Below, piece by piece: positions 63,357 to 64,000 of a stretch of DNA of 64,000 nt. Location: assembly GCA_934086185.1 (NCBI GenBank), contig CAKOHW010000002.1, positions 62,001 through 126,000 on the forward strand, read 5' to 3'. This DNA is from an uncultured Bacilli bacterium (GTDB taxonomy: Bacteria; Bacillota_I; Bacilli_A; RF39; UBA660). Position 1 is the first letter of the stretch; every line of letters starts with the position of its first letter. A program made the translations under genes and the position numbers. Below the pieces are notes generated by a model that had not been told where the DNA came from, ran no database searches, and saw nothing but the letters and a program-made list of their open reading frames with translations.

Positions 63357-64000
63357 GCACTAATTCCCATTTTTTTAAAATAATTATTCATTTTTCGATA
63401 AAAATCTTTACGTTCTTTTTCTACTTGTTTTTCTTTCATCAATGCTTCATTAAATTTATTATTAGCATCTTTCAATTTGTTATCCGCATCTTGCATTCTG
63501 CTATCTGCATCTTTCAACTTGTTATCCGCATCTTTCAACTTGTTATCTGCATCTTTCAACTTGTTATCTGCATCTTGCAATTTAATTTCTGATTCTTGCA
63601 ATCTAATTTCAGATTCTTGCAATTTAACTTTAGACGCTTCCAATTTAATTTCTGATTGTTTCAATTGTTTTTTGAGTTTTTTCTTCATTTTATTAAACTC
63701 TTGTCTTTCGTTTCTTTCAAATATTTCCTTATCATATGTAGTTATATAATTTTCATCATACATCATATCATACATAAAATTTATTAACTCCTTTACATTA
63801 TCATTTTTTATTATTTTTAACAACTTATCTTTTCTTTGCTCAACAAATATTAATAACATCTTTTCTAATTCATTTAATCTATATTTATTATAATATTTTT
63901 TCTTTAAATAAACAAGATTTATATTAATAATTTCTATATTATTATATAAAACAGTATTATATGGATAATAAAACAATTTACAATAATAAATGAACTTATT
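63341..64000 (-). CDS. Rpn family (PD-(D/E)XK nuclease/transposase-like) protein, C-terminal part
   Basis: The frame stays open to the right edge of the window, so this is the C-terminal part of a longer gene. NNIEIININLVYLKKKY and NELEKMLLIFVEQRKDKL match the segment after the nuclease core in Rpn/PDDEXK_2 proteins; the catalytic residues would be outside the window. The C-terminus is a coiled coil made of repeats of DADNKLK, followed by KQVEKERKDFYRKM. Rpn proteins are linked to transposon-like recombination and recently to phage defence. Confidence 0.68.
   Translation of the reverse strand, partial: NKFIYYCKLFYYPYNTVLYNNIEIININLVYLKKKYYNKYRLNELEKMLLIFVEQRKDKLLKIIKNDNVKELINFMYDMMYDENYITTYDKEIFERNERQEFNKMKKKLKKQLKQSEIKLEASKVKLQESEIRLQESEIKLQDADNKLKDADNKLKDADNKLKDADSRMQDADNKLKDANNKFNEALMKEKQVEKERKDFYRKMNNYFKKMGISAKEIM
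63466..63640 (-). repeat. 21-bp tandem repeats encoding heptads
   Basis: About five near-identical 21-bp units (plus strand CTTTCAACTTGTTATCTGCAT), then related ones based on TTCTGATTCTTGCAA. Each unit is one heptad (DADNKLK or ESEIKLQ) in the Rpn-like protein. Confidence 0.85.

Noticed and set aside
63466..63640. Regular short repeats that could be a CRISPR array
   Set aside because: The 21-bp units are directly adjacent without spacers and keep a coding frame as heptads.
1..64000. UGA read as tryptophan, as in many Mollicutes
   Set aside because: Conserved Trp positions use UGG, and UGA closes at least one gene (35714) where a stop is expected.

Overview
The window is a very AT-rich, densely packed bacterial chromosome segment. 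Nearly all genes are on the minus strand. Gene orders match the low-GC Gram-positive bacteria: yqeG-yqeH-mutL; ftsA-ftsZ; spoIIGA-sigE; ireB-ruvX-yrzB-mltG-trmR-trhP1-trhP2-greA; dnaG-rpoD-trmK; queA...tgt; tsaB-rimI-tsaD. UGA appears to be used as a stop and Trp is read from UGG. The cell has a peptidoglycan wall (ftsZ/ftsA, mltG, a murT-like gene) and at least part of the sporulation programme (spoIIGA-sigE and a SleB/CwlJ-type hydrolase). My inference is an uncultured, host-associated member of the Bacilli (RF39/erysipelotrichial type), but no marker gene here fixes the taxonomy.

Layout: 1-2091 mutL (partial), yqeH, yqeG. 2173-6020 two tandem surface-protein genes, followed on the right by their leader and a structured element. 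6604-8840 a small envelope operon. 8939-11794 prs with a leader peptide and attenuator, then sigE and spoIIGA with a long-spacer promoter. 11852-14005 a third surface gene lying between spoIIGA and ftsZ. 14337-17421 a kinase-like gene, ftsZ, ftsA. 17502-21858 an NlpC/P60 protein, a murT/gatD-like pair, and a second kinase-like gene. 21972-25820 a fourth surface gene and an exported repeat protein. 25882-31006 the greA-to-ireB housekeeping cluster. 31357-33835 envelope and regulator genes. 33943-40515 a small integrated element (serine recombinase, repressor, primase/polymerase, XRE regulators, membrane proteins). 40932-47067 tRNA-Trp, SleB, phosphoketolase, and the t6A genes. 47128-49449 a transposase/surface-gene remnant and a fifth surface gene. 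49963-57990 frr, a pilin-like protein, trmK-rpoD-dnaG. 57971-64000 tgt, a repetitive coiled fibre protein, a PrsA-like foldase, queA, and a partial Rpn-like protein.

The most distinctive content is the dispersed family of five surface proteins. They share a SipW/TasA-like N-terminus, and four of them share a C-terminal W...FRPV domain. The copy at 47602-49449 carries a 121-bp block of about 55% G+C at its 3' end, rich in NNC codons and ending in a GC-rich FRPV segment. This is what a variable region of a diversity-generating retroelement looks like; no reverse transcriptase or template repeat is visible here. Four of the five genes or operons have a near-identical promoter (TTGTAA-17-TAWAAT) and related leader; three have a roughly 230-250 nt structured element just upstream, with compensatory base changes between copies. 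One leader contains a run of ten G.

Other points of interest are a conserved spoIIG-type promoter with a 21-bp spacer, a GatD-like protein that seems to lack its catalytic Cys and His, and a transposase fragment fused to the tail of a sixth surface gene.
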